Below are positions 15,836-24,400 of a stretch of DNA of 64,000 nucleotides, piece by piece. Source of the stretch: Amycolatopsis pittospori (GTDB taxonomy: Bacteria; Actinomycetota; Actinomycetes; Mycobacteriales; Pseudonocardiaceae). Numbering within the stretch: position 1 is the first letter of the stretch; each line of letters starts with the position of its first letter. The position numbers were made by a program, and so were the translations under genes. The notes beneath the pieces are model-generated. The model saw only the letters and a program-made list of their open reading frames with translations, did no database searches and was not told the DNA's origin. The stretch covers positions 62,001-126,000 of the forward strand of contig NZ_JACBXD010000006.1 of NCBI RefSeq assembly GCF_013870525.1, read 5' to 3'.

Positions 15836-16471
15836 ATGTCCGAGAACACCACCGACGCGCCCGCCGACGGCGGGAACACCGACACCACACAGCAGGAGAG
15901 CACCGAGCAGCAGCCGGAGCGGCCCGCCAGCGAGACCACGTCCGAGCAGGACGAGAAGGACTACCAGAAGCTCTACGAGCAGTCGGTAGCCCAGTCCCGC
16001 AAGTGGGAGTCCCGCGCCAAGGAGAACAGCGCCAAGGCGAAGAAGTGGGACGAGGCCGAGGAAGCCAACCGCACGGAGGCCGAGAAGCACGCGGCCCGAG
16101 CCGAGCAGGCCGAAGCCCGCGCCAAGGCCGCTCTGACCGCCGCCGTCAACGCGGAGATCCGGGCTGCCGCGCACGGCTGGGCCACGCCCGGCGACGCACC
16201 GCGCTACCTCGACGAGAAGGACCGCTACGTCGGCGACGACGGCGAGATCAACGTCAAGGCCATCGCCGCCGACGTCGCGGCCGTGCTCAAGGACCGCCCG
16301 CACCTCGCGGCGGCAACTGGTCGCCGCGGCCCGAGCCCCGATGCGGGCCAGGGCGCGCGAGGCGGCGTCTCGGTCGCTGACCAGATCAGCGAGGCCGAGC
16401 GCAAGGGCGACACCCGCGAGGCACTGCGGCTCAAGACTCAGCAGTTGCTCACGCAGAAGGCCCCGCGCTGA
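15836..16471 (+). CDS. Capsid scaffold protein
   Basis: A 211-residue protein, ATG 15836 with GGAAGGA upstream. Typical scaffold features: acidic Thr/Glu-rich N-terminus (about 1-40), a long Lys/Glu/Ala coiled coil (about 40-100; EEANRTEAEKHAARAEQAEA), and a basic C-terminal segment that usually binds the capsid protein. It lies directly before the major capsid gene, the normal position for a scaffold. It directs procapsid assembly and is lost during maturation. Confidence 0.85.
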   Translation: MSENTTDAPADGGNTDTTQQESTEQQPERPASETTSEQDEKDYQKLYEQSVAQSRKWESRAKENSAKAKKWDEAEEANRTEAEKHAARAEQAEARAKAALTAAVNAEIRAAAHGWATPGDAPRYLDEKDRYVGDDGEINVKAIAADVAAVLKDRPHLAAATGRRGPSPDAGQGARGGVSVADQISEAERKGDTREALRLKTQQLLTQKAPR

Positions 16472-16517
16472 CCTGTGGTCGTGGTGTTCGGCGTCGTAGC
16501 CGAACAGGAGACAACAC

Positions 16518-17507
16518 ATGCCCGGCATCACCGGCATGCTCAATACGTTCAACAGTCCCAACTACGTGGGCGAGCTGTTTGGGATCACGCCGACGGACAC
16601 GCCGCTGCTGTCCTCGATTGGCGGCCTGACCGGCGGGCAGTCCACCGACTCCACGATCTTCACATGGCAGTCCTACGACCTGCGCGCCGCTGACGCCACC
16701 AGGCAGCGGTTGGAAGGGGCGGACGCTCCGGCGCCCGAAGCCCGGACGCGGACGAACAGCTTCAACGTCGTCGAGATCCACCAGGAAGCCCTGTCCATCA
16801 GCTACACCCGCGAGGCCGCAACCGGCCAGTTCGCCACGACCGGATCGGCCGTCCCCACTGCGGCGTCCGTGCCGGGCACCAACCCCGTCGGCGACGAGCT
16901 GGTGTGGCAGACCCAGCGGCACCTGGAGCAGATCGCCCGCGACATCGAGCTGAGCTTCATCACCGGAACGTTCGCTCAGCCGACGGACAACACTCAGCCC
17001 CGCAAGTCGCGCGGGCTGCTCCAGGCGATCCAGACCAACGTCATCACCAACGCCACGGCGAAGCCGCTGACGAAGGACATGGTGATCGACCTGCTTCAGA
17101 CCACGTGGCAGAACGGCGGAATCACGGTCTCGGAAACCGCCACGCTGATCTGCAACGCCTTCCAGAAGCGGCAGCTCACCAAGGCGTTCATCGAGGATCG
17201 CGACTATCGCGAACAGACCCGCAACGTCGGCGGCGTCTCGCTCCAGACGATCGAGACCGACTTCGGGCGGCTCAACATCATGCTCAACCGCTACATGCCC
17301 GCCGACACGGTCGTGGTCGCGAGCCTGGACGAGCTTGCCCCGGTGTTCCTGCGCATCCCCGGCCGAGGGTTCCTGTTCACCGAGCCGCTGGCCAAGACCG
17401 GCGCCTCCGACCGGTTCCAGATCTACGGCGAAGTCGGCTTGCGCTACGGCAACGAACGCTCCCACGGCAAGATCACCGGCCTTACCACGGCCCCCGTGGC
17501 GGCGTGA
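16518..17507 (+). CDS. Major capsid protein, SU10-like (HK97 fold)
   Basis: A 329-residue protein beginning MPGITGMLNTFNSPNYVGEL. The TPTDTPLLSSIGGLTGGQST motif and the TFTWQ(T/S)YDL-like segment are characteristic of SU10-type major capsid proteins, an HK97-fold family. The middle has KSRGLLQAIQTNVITN and the C-terminus has NRYMPADTVVVASLDE. It is preceded by GGAGACAAC and follows the scaffold by 46 bases. It builds the icosahedral shell. Confidence 0.9.
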   Translation: MPGITGMLNTFNSPNYVGELFGITPTDTPLLSSIGGLTGGQSTDSTIFTWQSYDLRAADATRQRLEGADAPAPEARTRTNSFNVVEIHQEALSISYTREAATGQFATTGSAVPTAASVPGTNPVGDELVWQTQRHLEQIARDIELSFITGTFAQPTDNTQPRKSRGLLQAIQTNVITNATAKPLTKDMVIDLLQTTWQNGGITVSETATLICNAFQKRQLTKAFIEDRDYREQTRNVGGVSLQTIETDFGRLNIMLNRYMPADTVVVASLDELAPVFLRIPGRGFLFTEPLAKTGASDRFQIYGEVGLRYGNERSHGKITGLTTAPVAA

Positions 17508-17512
17508 TCTGC

Positions 17513-17626
17513 ATGGGCGGAACACCGAGCAAGGGCACCCCGGCCGACAAGCGGATCTCCGGGCGCGGCCAGAAACCCGGCCCGAAGAAGGGCAGCCACA
17601 ACACCAAGAAGAAGGGCACGTCGTGA
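17513..17626 (+). CDS. Small Lys/Gly-rich basic protein
   Basis: A 37-residue protein (MGGTPSKGTPADKRISGRGQ) with a Lys-rich end (KKGSHNTKKKGTS). Its stop overlaps the next GTG by three bases (CGTGA), and it begins 5 bases after the capsid stop. Tight packing supports a real gene. It may bind DNA or the capsid; function unknown. Confidence 0.55.
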   Translation: MGGTPSKGTPADKRISGRGQKPGPKKGSHNTKKKGTS

Positions 17627-17799
17627 AGTTCACCTGTGAGCAGCACCCAGGGCTGATCGTGCACGACCTCGGCGTGACGTTCGTCGACGGCGAAGCCGAA
17701 GTCGACGTCAAGACCGCCGCAGCGCTGCGTACGCTCCCGGCCGAACTCGGCGTGCGCGAGGTAGGCAAGTCCGAGGGCCGACGGACGCAGCCGGAGTAG
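17623..17799 (+). CDS. Small head protein of unknown function
   Basis: A 58-residue protein, GTG start overlapping the previous stop. It reads as a short beta domain (KFTCEQHPGLIVHDLGVTFV, then EAEVDVKTAAALRTLP). Small proteins of this kind follow the capsid gene in many actinophages and may be head decoration or joining parts. No specific family recognised. Confidence 0.55.
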   Translation: MKFTCEQHPGLIVHDLGVTFVDGEAEVDVKTAAALRTLPAELGVREVGKSEGRRTQPE

Positions 17800-17802
17800 C
17801 CG

Positions 17803-18165
17803 GTGGTCGAACTGTTCACCGCCGCGACGCTGGCCGCGTTGTCCGGCCGCCCGGTCTCGTCCGAGACCGCCGCAGCGATCCATGCGTGGGTCCTGGCGGA
17901 GATCTCGTCCGAGATCGGGCCAATCTCGGACGCCCCGCCGGCTGGAGTCACGGCTGTGGCGCTGGAGCTGGGCAAGGCGGCCGTGCCGACACCCGGCGGC
18001 GCGACGTCGACCACCATCGGCCCGTACTCCGCGACCTACACGGCCAGCAGGACCTCCGGCGACGGGCTCACCCACGACCAGCGGGCGCGGCTGCGCAAGG
18101 CCGCCGGACGTGGGAAGGCGTTCAGCATCGGCACCGTCGTGCCCGTTCCACGGTTCGGCCCATGA
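17803..18165 (+). CDS. Head-tail connector protein (adaptor)
   Basis: A 120-residue protein with GTG start. An N-terminal helical part (LFTAATLAALSGRPVSSETA) is followed by a beta hairpin (TIGPYSATYTASR) and a short helix (HDQRARLRKAAG). Position directly after the capsid genes and before the head-closure gene fits the gp6/gp15-type adaptor that binds the portal. Overlaps the next gene by 4 bases. Confidence 0.65.
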   Translation: MVELFTAATLAALSGRPVSSETAAAIHAWVLAEISSEIGPISDAPPAGVTAVALELGKAAVPTPGGATSTTIGPYSATYTASRTSGDGLTHDQRARLRKAAGRGKAFSIGTVVPVPRFGP

Positions 18166-18494
18166 CGCCCGAGGGGCTGATCGGACAGCGGCTCACGATC
18201 TCCCGTCCGGCAGGAACCAACCGCTACGGCGACCCGCTGCCCGCCACTGAACACCCGCTCGACGACTGCGTGCTGGCTCCCGGCGGATCGAGCGAGACGA
18301 CCGACCGTGCCGACCAGGTGGCCACTCAGATGACCGTCTACACAGGACTGCGCGCCGACGTGGCGGCAACCGACCGCGTGACGCTGCCCGACGGTACCCG
18401 GTGGCAGGTCGTCGGCACGCCCGAGCGTTATCCGAGCCCGTTCACAGCGGACCACGGGGTGTGCGTGATGAAGCTGGAAAGGATGACCGGCTGA
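18162..18494 (+). CDS. Head closure/connector protein
   Basis: A 110-residue beta-rich protein (QRLTISRPAGTNRYGDPLPA ... VTLPDGTRWQVVGTPERY) of the head-tail joining type, similar in layout to SPP1 gp16/HK97 gp7-like stoppers. Start ATG 18162 overlaps the preceding stop, and the stop overlaps the next start. It would seal the filled head. Confidence 0.7.
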   Translation: MTPEGLIGQRLTISRPAGTNRYGDPLPATEHPLDDCVLAPGGSSETTDRADQVATQMTVYTGLRADVAATDRVTLPDGTRWQVVGTPERYPSPFTADHGVCVMKLERMTG

Positions 18495-18811
18495 TGGCCG
18501 ACGTCGAGTTCGTGCCCGACCACCGCGGCCTCGCGCAGCTATTGCGCGGAGCCGAGATGCACGACCTGATCATGGATCGAGCCCGAGGTGGCGCACAGTT
18601 CGCCGAAGCCATCGCACCGCGCCGGACCGGCGAGTATGCGGCCGGAATCCACGCCGAAGACGGAGGACTCGGCGGACGTCGGCGGGATCGGCCGGTCGGG
18701 CTTATCGTCGCGACCGCGCCGCACTCTGCGGCAGTGGAATGGGGCAACGACCACCAGAACCACCCGCACCACGTTCTCGCCCGGACGATCGACATCGTGG
18801 AGGCGGGCTGA
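18494..18811 (+). CDS. HK97 gp10-like tail-joining protein
   Basis: A 105-residue protein. The pattern AEAIAPRRTGEYAAGIHAED followed by a basic patch and TAPHSAAVEWGNDHQNHPHH is typical of the HK97 gp10-like family (the A-P-x-R-T-G motif). It is placed correctly between head closure and tail terminator. Start ATG 18494 overlaps the upstream TGA (TGATG). Confidence 0.8.
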   Translation: MADVEFVPDHRGLAQLLRGAEMHDLIMDRARGGAQFAEAIAPRRTGEYAAGIHAEDGGLGGRRRDRPVGLIVATAPHSAAVEWGNDHQNHPHHVLARTIDIVEAG

Positions 18812-18812
18812 C

Positions 18813-19205
18813 GTGGGCATGGTGATGCCACCGTTCCCCGACGCCGAAACCGTGCTCCTGGCCCTGCTCGAACCGGTCGCTCCGACGGTGACCGCGACTC
18901 CGGCCGACCTGGCCCCACCACTGATTCGAGTGCAACGAGTCGGTGGCTCAGACGACGGCATCACCGACCACCCGCGTATGGAGATCGCCTGCTACGGCAA
19001 AGACCGCGCGCAGGCGTGGCAGCTCGCCGAGCAGGCCCGCCAACTCGTTCTCGGCAGCGTCCGAACCCGCATCGATGGCGTGCTCATCGACAACGCGCGC
19101 ACAGATAACCCGCCCACGCAGGTTCCCTACGCGACCACCGAAGATATTCGACGAGTCGTGAGCTACTTCCGACTGGCATGGCGTCGGGCGGGCAGGCAAC
19201 GTTAG
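18813..19205 (+). CDS. Tail terminator protein
   Basis: A 130-residue protein, GTG start. The sequence PPFPDAETVLLALLEPVAPT, a PPLIRVQRVGGSDD strand pair and a DHPRMEIACYGKDRAQAWQL segment match the tail-terminator (lambda gpU-like) pattern of actinophages. It caps tail-tube growth. Its stop overlaps the antisense stop of moron 3 in TTAG. Confidence 0.75.
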   Translation: MGMVMPPFPDAETVLLALLEPVAPTVTATPADLAPPLIRVQRVGGSDDGITDHPRMEIACYGKDRAQAWQLAEQARQLVLGSVRTRIDGVLIDNARTDNPPTQVPYATTEDIRRVVSYFRLAWRRAGRQR

Positions 19206-19669
19206 TCGGAATCCTCTGATGGGTACCGAGGCGTGGCCGGAGCGGAGAGTGCGTCCGACTTATTGCCCAGCAGCACACTTGCTACGTACCGCGCAGTAGG
19301 AAGAGCTGGCTCGTCGGCCCCCACGGCGAACTCCATCTTTGATCCATGCTCAATACGAGCGGGCAACCCCTCCGGCTCTACTTTCAGCACGTAAACCGGG
19401 GGGTCCCCGCCGCGAACTGTGCGAACCAGATTGACACGGACAATGTCAACAGGTGAGCGGCCACGATTGTAAACGTCCACGAAGAAGAGCGTCCGCCGCG
19501 TTCCTACCTCGCTGGGGTGGCTCTTTGTGGTCCATCCCGTCGCAACACGAAGTTCCACCAAGAGCAATGGGCCAGATCGGCGGAAGGAATGGACGTTCCA
19601 GGCAAGCGACCCGATGGCCACGATTAGCGAAAGCCCGGAAACCGCGAGAGCCCACCATGCGACGCCCAT
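19202..19669 (-). CDS. Reverse-oriented membrane-anchored moron protein 3
   Basis: A 155-residue protein, ATG 19669 with AGGAAAGGA upstream. It has an N-terminal membrane helix (MGVAWWALAVSGLSLIVAIG) followed by a beta-rich domain (GPLLLVELRVAT, RRTLFFVDVYNRGRSPVDIV) like the extracytoplasmic or cytoplasmic domain of small exclusion-type proteins. It lies between the tail terminator and major tail protein genes and faces against the late operon. Its stop overlaps the upstream gene's stop in TTAG, as for moron 2. Its codons are less GC-biased than its neighbours'. Function unknown. Confidence 0.65.
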   Translation of the reverse strand: MGVAWWALAVSGLSLIVAIGSLAWNVHSFRRSGPLLLVELRVATGWTTKSHPSEVGTRRTLFFVDVYNRGRSPVDIVRVNLVRTVRGGDPPVYVLKVEPEGLPARIEHGSKMEFAVGADEPALPTARYVASVLLGNKSDALSAPATPRYPSEDSD

Positions 19670-19737
19670 TGAAGTCCTTTCCTGTCGACCCTGAGCAGGG
19701 TAACGCCCCAGCGTCAGCAGAGGAGAAGGTTCACTGA

Positions 19738-20427
19738 TTGACCGCACCCACGACTACTACCTACGACCAGCTCAAGAAGAAGCAGAGCGACCTGATTCGT
19801 AAGGCGCTTGAAGGCTCCATCTTCATCGCTGACCACACGGCGGACCTGCCGACGGCGCTCACCTCCGGCGCAGACGGGAAGCTGCTCGCCCTGCCACCCG
19901 GATACGAAGACGTCGGCTGGGTCGACAAGGGCGACGGAGCGACCTGGAGCCGATCGGTCGACACCTCGGAGGTCGACTCCTGGGGCGCGGTCGAACCGAC
20001 CCGGACCGACATCACGAAGCAGACCGACGGCTTGAAGTTCATCGCGCAGGAGACCAAACGCCGGACCCTGGAGCTGTACGAGGGCCTGAACCTCTCCGGC
20101 GTCACCCCGGACGCGACCACGGGCGAAGTGCGCTTCGATCGCCCGGCTCGCCCGAGCACGCGGTACTTCCGTGCCTTCGGGCTGTTCGTCGACGGCGTTG
20201 GCGCTGACGCGATCTACGTTGCGAAGCTCGCGCCCAAGGCCACGGTTACCGATACCGGCGACCAGAAGTGGTCTGACGGTGATGACCCGGTCGGCTACGA
20301 CGTCACGCTGACCGCGAAGTACGACGACGACGCCAAGACCGCGATGCGTTTCTTCTTCGGCGGTCCCGGCTGGAAGGCACTGCTGGCGGACATGGGCTTC
20401 ACCGCGGCCCCGCCCTCTGGCGGCTGA
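19738..20427 (+). CDS. Major tail (tube) protein
   Basis: A 229-residue protein; TTG start with GAGGAGAAGG upstream. The N-terminus is helical (YDQLKKKQSDLIRKALEGSI), then a beta-barrel core with GWVDKGDGATWSRSVDTSEV, WGAVEPTRTDIT and a C-terminal GYDVTLTAKYDDDAKTAMRF. This is the actinophage major tail protein pattern. Position before the tail chaperones is as expected. It polymerises into the tail tube. Confidence 0.85.
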   Translation: MTAPTTTTYDQLKKKQSDLIRKALEGSIFIADHTADLPTALTSGADGKLLALPPGYEDVGWVDKGDGATWSRSVDTSEVDSWGAVEPTRTDITKQTDGLKFIAQETKRRTLELYEGLNLSGVTPDATTGEVRFDRPARPSTRYFRAFGLFVDGVGADAIYVAKLAPKATVTDTGDQKWSDGDDPVGYDVTLTAKYDDDAKTAMRFFFGGPGWKALLADMGFTAAPPSGG

Positions 20428-20516
20428 CCGGCCCTCAGACGTGGCGCGGCGTTCACGGTCGGGGTGGCCGTGGCGCCGCGTCACCCCTTCGCACCCAGCA
20501 ACCGAGGAGGCCCGCT

Positions 20517-20738
20517 ATGCCGACCCTGCGCGCACCCGACGGCAGGCCCTACCAGACCAGCGACGACGCCGAGGTCACCAACCTGACGGTCGGCCACGGC
20601 TACACCCTCGATCCCGAGGACACCGACGACGCGGAGCAACCCCGCGCCCGGCCTCGTTCCCGGCGCACCACCCCGCCGGCAGTTCCCGAGCACGCCGAGT
20701 CCGACACCCCGACCGTTGCAGGAGAGATCACGCTCTGA
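20517..20738 (+). CDS. Small tail-region protein
   Basis: A 73-residue protein, ATG 20517 after CGAGGAGG. A compact N-terminal part (MPTLRAPDGRPYQTSDDAEV) is followed by a basic/Pro-rich tail (RARPRSRRTTPPA). The stop overlaps the CTG start of the tail-assembly chaperone. Function unknown; small proteins here are common between tube and chaperone genes. Confidence 0.6.
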   Translation: MPTLRAPDGRPYQTSDDAEVTNLTVGHGYTLDPEDTDDAEQPRARPRSRRTTPPAVPEHAESDTPTVAGEITL

Positions 20739-21040
20739 GCAAGACCTACAAGTTCAACCGCTATGTAGCCGAAGCGAAGGCCGCGCCTTTCGTGCTGGAG
20801 CTGGACGACGACCAGCAGATCAGCATCACCGCGCCGGACGCCGACACCGTGATGGACATCGAGGAATCCGGTAGCTCGCGGCGCACGCTGGAGCTGCTGA
20901 CCGGCGAACACGCCGAGCAGATCTACGAGCTGGTGCGCCACCAGCCCGCCAGCGTGCTCAACGGCCTGGTCGCCGACCTGGTGGACCACTTCGGCCTGTC
21001 GGCGGCCCCGCCGGGGGGTTCACGGGCCTCGTCGCGCTGA
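20735..21040 (+). CDS. Tail assembly chaperone, short form
   Basis: A 101-residue protein. The start is CTG 20735, overlapping the previous TGA and 6 bases after AGGAGAG; no ATG or GTG is available in the frame near this point. The sequence KTYKFNRYVAEAKAAPFVLE and the helical IYELVRHQPASVLNGLVADL match the lambda gpG-like tail chaperones of actinophages. A slippery heptamer at 21013-21019 lets some ribosomes shift -1 and make the longer form. The chaperones bind the tape measure during tail assembly. Confidence 0.8.
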   Translation: MSKTYKFNRYVAEAKAAPFVLELDDDQQISITAPDADTVMDIEESGSSRRTLELLTGEHAEQIYELVRHQPASVLNGLVADLVDHFGLSAAPPGGSRASSR

Positions 21041-21483
21041 TCGAGGACTACGGCGAGGCAATCGAGTACGACCTTCAAGCCGAACTCGGCCTGGATCTCC
21101 TCACCTTCTTCCGGGCCGGACGCCCGTGGCCCCAACTACTGCGGCTGGTCGAGCGACTGCCCGACCACAGCCACTACAAGGTCGCGATCCACGACGACGA
21201 CGAACTGGCGCGGCGCATGCGCGAGATCGACGACGCCACCGGGCACCAACCGTCGACCCGCCGAACGGTCGACGCGCACATCTGGACGCCCGAACGCGCG
21301 ATCCTCACCGACGTCGCGGACATCCTGCTGACCATCCGCTCGTCACTGGAGGCGCAGCGCACCGGCAAGCGGCAGACGACCACGCCGATGCCCCGGCCCC
21401 GGCTCGCACGGGATCGCATCGAGGCGGCGGCCAGCCAACAACGTCACCGGGACCGCGTTCGGATGATGCTCGGCAGGGGGTGA
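20735..21483 (+). CDS. Tail assembly chaperone, frameshift fusion (G-T type)
   Basis: Reading shifts -1 at the heptamer G GGG GGT (21013-21019): the first 95 codons are shared with the short form, then frame continues from 21019 for 154 codons to TGA 21481. The T part contains GLVALIEDYGEAIEYDLQAE, LDLLTFFRAGRPWPQLLRLV and a basic C-terminus (RDRVRMMLGRG), typical of actinophage second chaperones. Without the shift this frame has no start codon until GTG or ATG codons far inside it, which supports the fusion. Predicted total 249 residues. Confidence 0.75.
21013..21019 (+). promoter_or_regulatory. Programmed -1 frameshift slippery site
   Basis: GGGGGGT in the form X-XXY-YYZ with the zero-frame codons GGG GGT. 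It lies 22 bases before the TGA of the short chaperone and exactly where the conserved downstream frame (GLVALIEDYGEAIEYDL) becomes open, as in lambda G/GT. Confidence 0.75.
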
Positions 21484-21490
21484 TTCCCCC

Positions 21491-24400
21491 GTGGCGTACT
21501 CCGCTGGAACCGCCTACGTCCAGATCCTCCCGACACTGCGCGGGTTCGGCACCTCAGCGGAGACGCAGATCAGCTCCGCGCTCAGCGGGGTCGGCGGCCA
21601 GGCCGGGCAGCAGGTGGGACGGCAGCTCGGCGGCGGTGTGGACACCGGGCTGTCGGGCACGCTTCGCCGGCTGCGGAGCCGCTTCGACGAGCTGCGCGAC
21701 TCCGGCTCGGATTCGATGTCGGCGCTCGCTCGCGGCACGGTGCCCGTGCTCGATCAGCTGGCGAAGGTCAGTCCGGTTCTCGGACGGGTTCGCGACGGCT
21801 TCACCTCGGGACAGGTCGCGGCGTCGGCGTTCTCCGGCGCGGCGGGCACCGTCGGCGGACGCCTCCGGACGATCTCGGACGCGACTGGACGCGTCGGTGC
21901 GGGCTTCGGCTCGATGGCCACGCTCAGCGAGTCCGCGCTGAGCCGGACCGGAGCGGCGATCAACCGTGGCCTGCTCGCACCCGTCCGAGGCGCGAGCACG
22001 ATCCTCGCCGGATACGGCCTCACGGCCGGGACCGTGTTCACCGGGGCTGGCGTCGCCGCGATGGCGATGGGCGTGAAGTTCGCGGCCAGCCAGGAACAAG
22101 CCGAGATGGCGTTCACGACCATGCTCGGTAGCGCCCAGAAGGCGCACGCATTCGTTGCGCAGCTCCAGGACTTCGCGGCGCGAACGCCCTTCGATCTGCC
22201 GAGCGTCACCACGGGCGCTCAGCGGCTCATGGCGTTCGGGTTCGCCGCCGAGGATGTGCTGCCGACCTTGACCGCGATCGGCGACGCCGTGGCGGGCATG
22301 GGCGGATCAGCCGAGCAGATCAACCAAGTCGTGCTCGCGATCGGGCAGATGTCGGCCAAGGGCAAGGTCCAGGGCGACGAGATCTTGCAGCTCACCGAGG
22401 CCGGTATCCCGGCGCTGCGCATCCTCGCGAACTCCTACGGCACCACGACCGCCGCGATGCAGGAGATGATCTCCGACGGGCTGGTGCCCAGCTCCGAGGC
22501 GATCCCCAAGCTGATGGCGGGCATCGAGCAGGGGACGCGCGGCGCGGCCGGGCAGACCCAGGCGTTCGCCGGGATGATGGCGAATCAGGCCACGACCCTG
22601 ACCGGGATCTGGTCGAACTTCACCGACAACGCCAACCGCGCGCTCGGGCAGCTCGTCAGCCCCGCCCTGCCGCTGATCAAGACCGCGCTCGGCCAGCTGA
22701 CCACCGGGCTCGGTGCGCTGCCGGACCTGATCGCCCGCTTCCAGAATGCGGCCCGTCCGGTCGGCGCGGTCGTGGGCGCGACGTTCCGCGACATCTCCGC
22801 GTTCGTGACCGGCTCACTGGTCCCGTCGCTGCGCACCCTGGGGGCGGCGGTCCAGCCGGTCGCGGTGATCGTCGGTGGCGCACTGCTCGCCGCGCTGCGG
22901 GCGGCGGGCTCGCTGCTGCGGGAAGTGGTCGGGCCAGCGCTGGTCACGATGTCCGGGTGGCTGCGCCCGTTGATGCCGCTGATCGTCGGTGTCGCGGCGG
23001 CTTTCCTTGCCTGGTACGCCGTCGCCGCAGCCGTCGGCGCGGTCACCAAGGCGATCGAGCTGGTGCGCGGCGCGATCCTCGCCGTCCGGATCGCCTGGAC
23101 GTTACTGAGCCTCGCGTTCACCGCCTCGCCGATCGGGCTGATCATCGCGCTCGTCGCGGGCCTGGTCGCCGGGATCATCTACGCCTGGAACAACTTCGAG
23201 GGCTTCCGCGCTGTCGTGCTGGCAGTCTGGTCCGCCATCCAGACCGCCGCACAGTGGGCCTACGAGAACGTCTTGCGCCCCGCGTTCGACGGCATCGTGA
23301 CCGGAGCCCGCGCGGTCGGCGAATTCTTCACCTGGCTGTGGCAGGTTGCCATCGGCCCCGCGCTGCAAGCGATCGCCGGGACCGCGTTGTGGTTGTGGCA
23401 GAACGTTTTGTCGCCGGTCTTCTCGTTCATCGGCCTCGCCGCGCGGGTCCTCGCAGCGATCGTGATCACGATCCTGGTCACGCCCTTCGTGCTCGCCTTC
23501 CGCGCCCTGGCCGCCGTCGCGCAGTGGCTCTGGAGCACGGTCCTGCAACCGATCTTCGGCTTTATCGGCGACCTCGCGACGTGGCTCTACGCCGTCGTGA
23601 TCAAGCCCGCCATCGACGGGATCGTGGCGTACTTCCGACTGTGGGCCGCGATCGGGATCTGGTTGTGGCAGAACGTCCTTCAGCCAACGCTCGGCGCCAT
23701 CGGAGACTTCTTCGGCTGGCTGTGGCGCATCGCGATCAAGCCTGCCATTGACGGGATCGTCACGGCGATCCAGTGGCTCGGCTCGGCGGCGACGTGGCTG
23801 TGGACCAACGCCGTGCAGCCTGCCCTGAACGGCATCGGCACGGTGATCACGTGGCTGTGGCGGAACGTGGCGCTGCCGACCTTCGGGCTGCTGCGCGACG
23901 GGCTGAGCGCGCTCGGCTCCGCCTTCACGTGGGTGTACCAGAACGTGATCAAGCCAGCCTGGGACGCGCTGGGAACGGCGCTGCGCTGGGTGTACGACCA
24001 TGCGATCTCGCCAGCCTTCGAGGCCACCAAGTCTGCGGTTCGCTCGGTCGGGCAAGCCTTCTCGTCTGCGGTCGACTGGATCAAGAACGTCTGGGACGGC
24101 ATCAAGAAGATCGCCGCCGTACCAGCGAACTTCGTGATCAACGAGGTCTACAACCACGGCATCCGAGCAGTGTGGAACTGGGTCGCGGACTTCCTCGGCC
24201 TGGGCAAGCTGGCCGAAGCGAAGCCGATTGCCTTTGCTGGCGGCGGAATCCTGCCCGGCTACGCGCCCGGACGCGACATCGTCCCGGCGCTGCTCTCGCC
24301 CGGCGAGTCCGTGCTGACGCCGGAAGCCACGCGCATGGTCGGTGCTCGAAATGTGCTGGCGCTTAACGCCGCAGCATCGGGCCGTCCTGCGACCGTGGTG

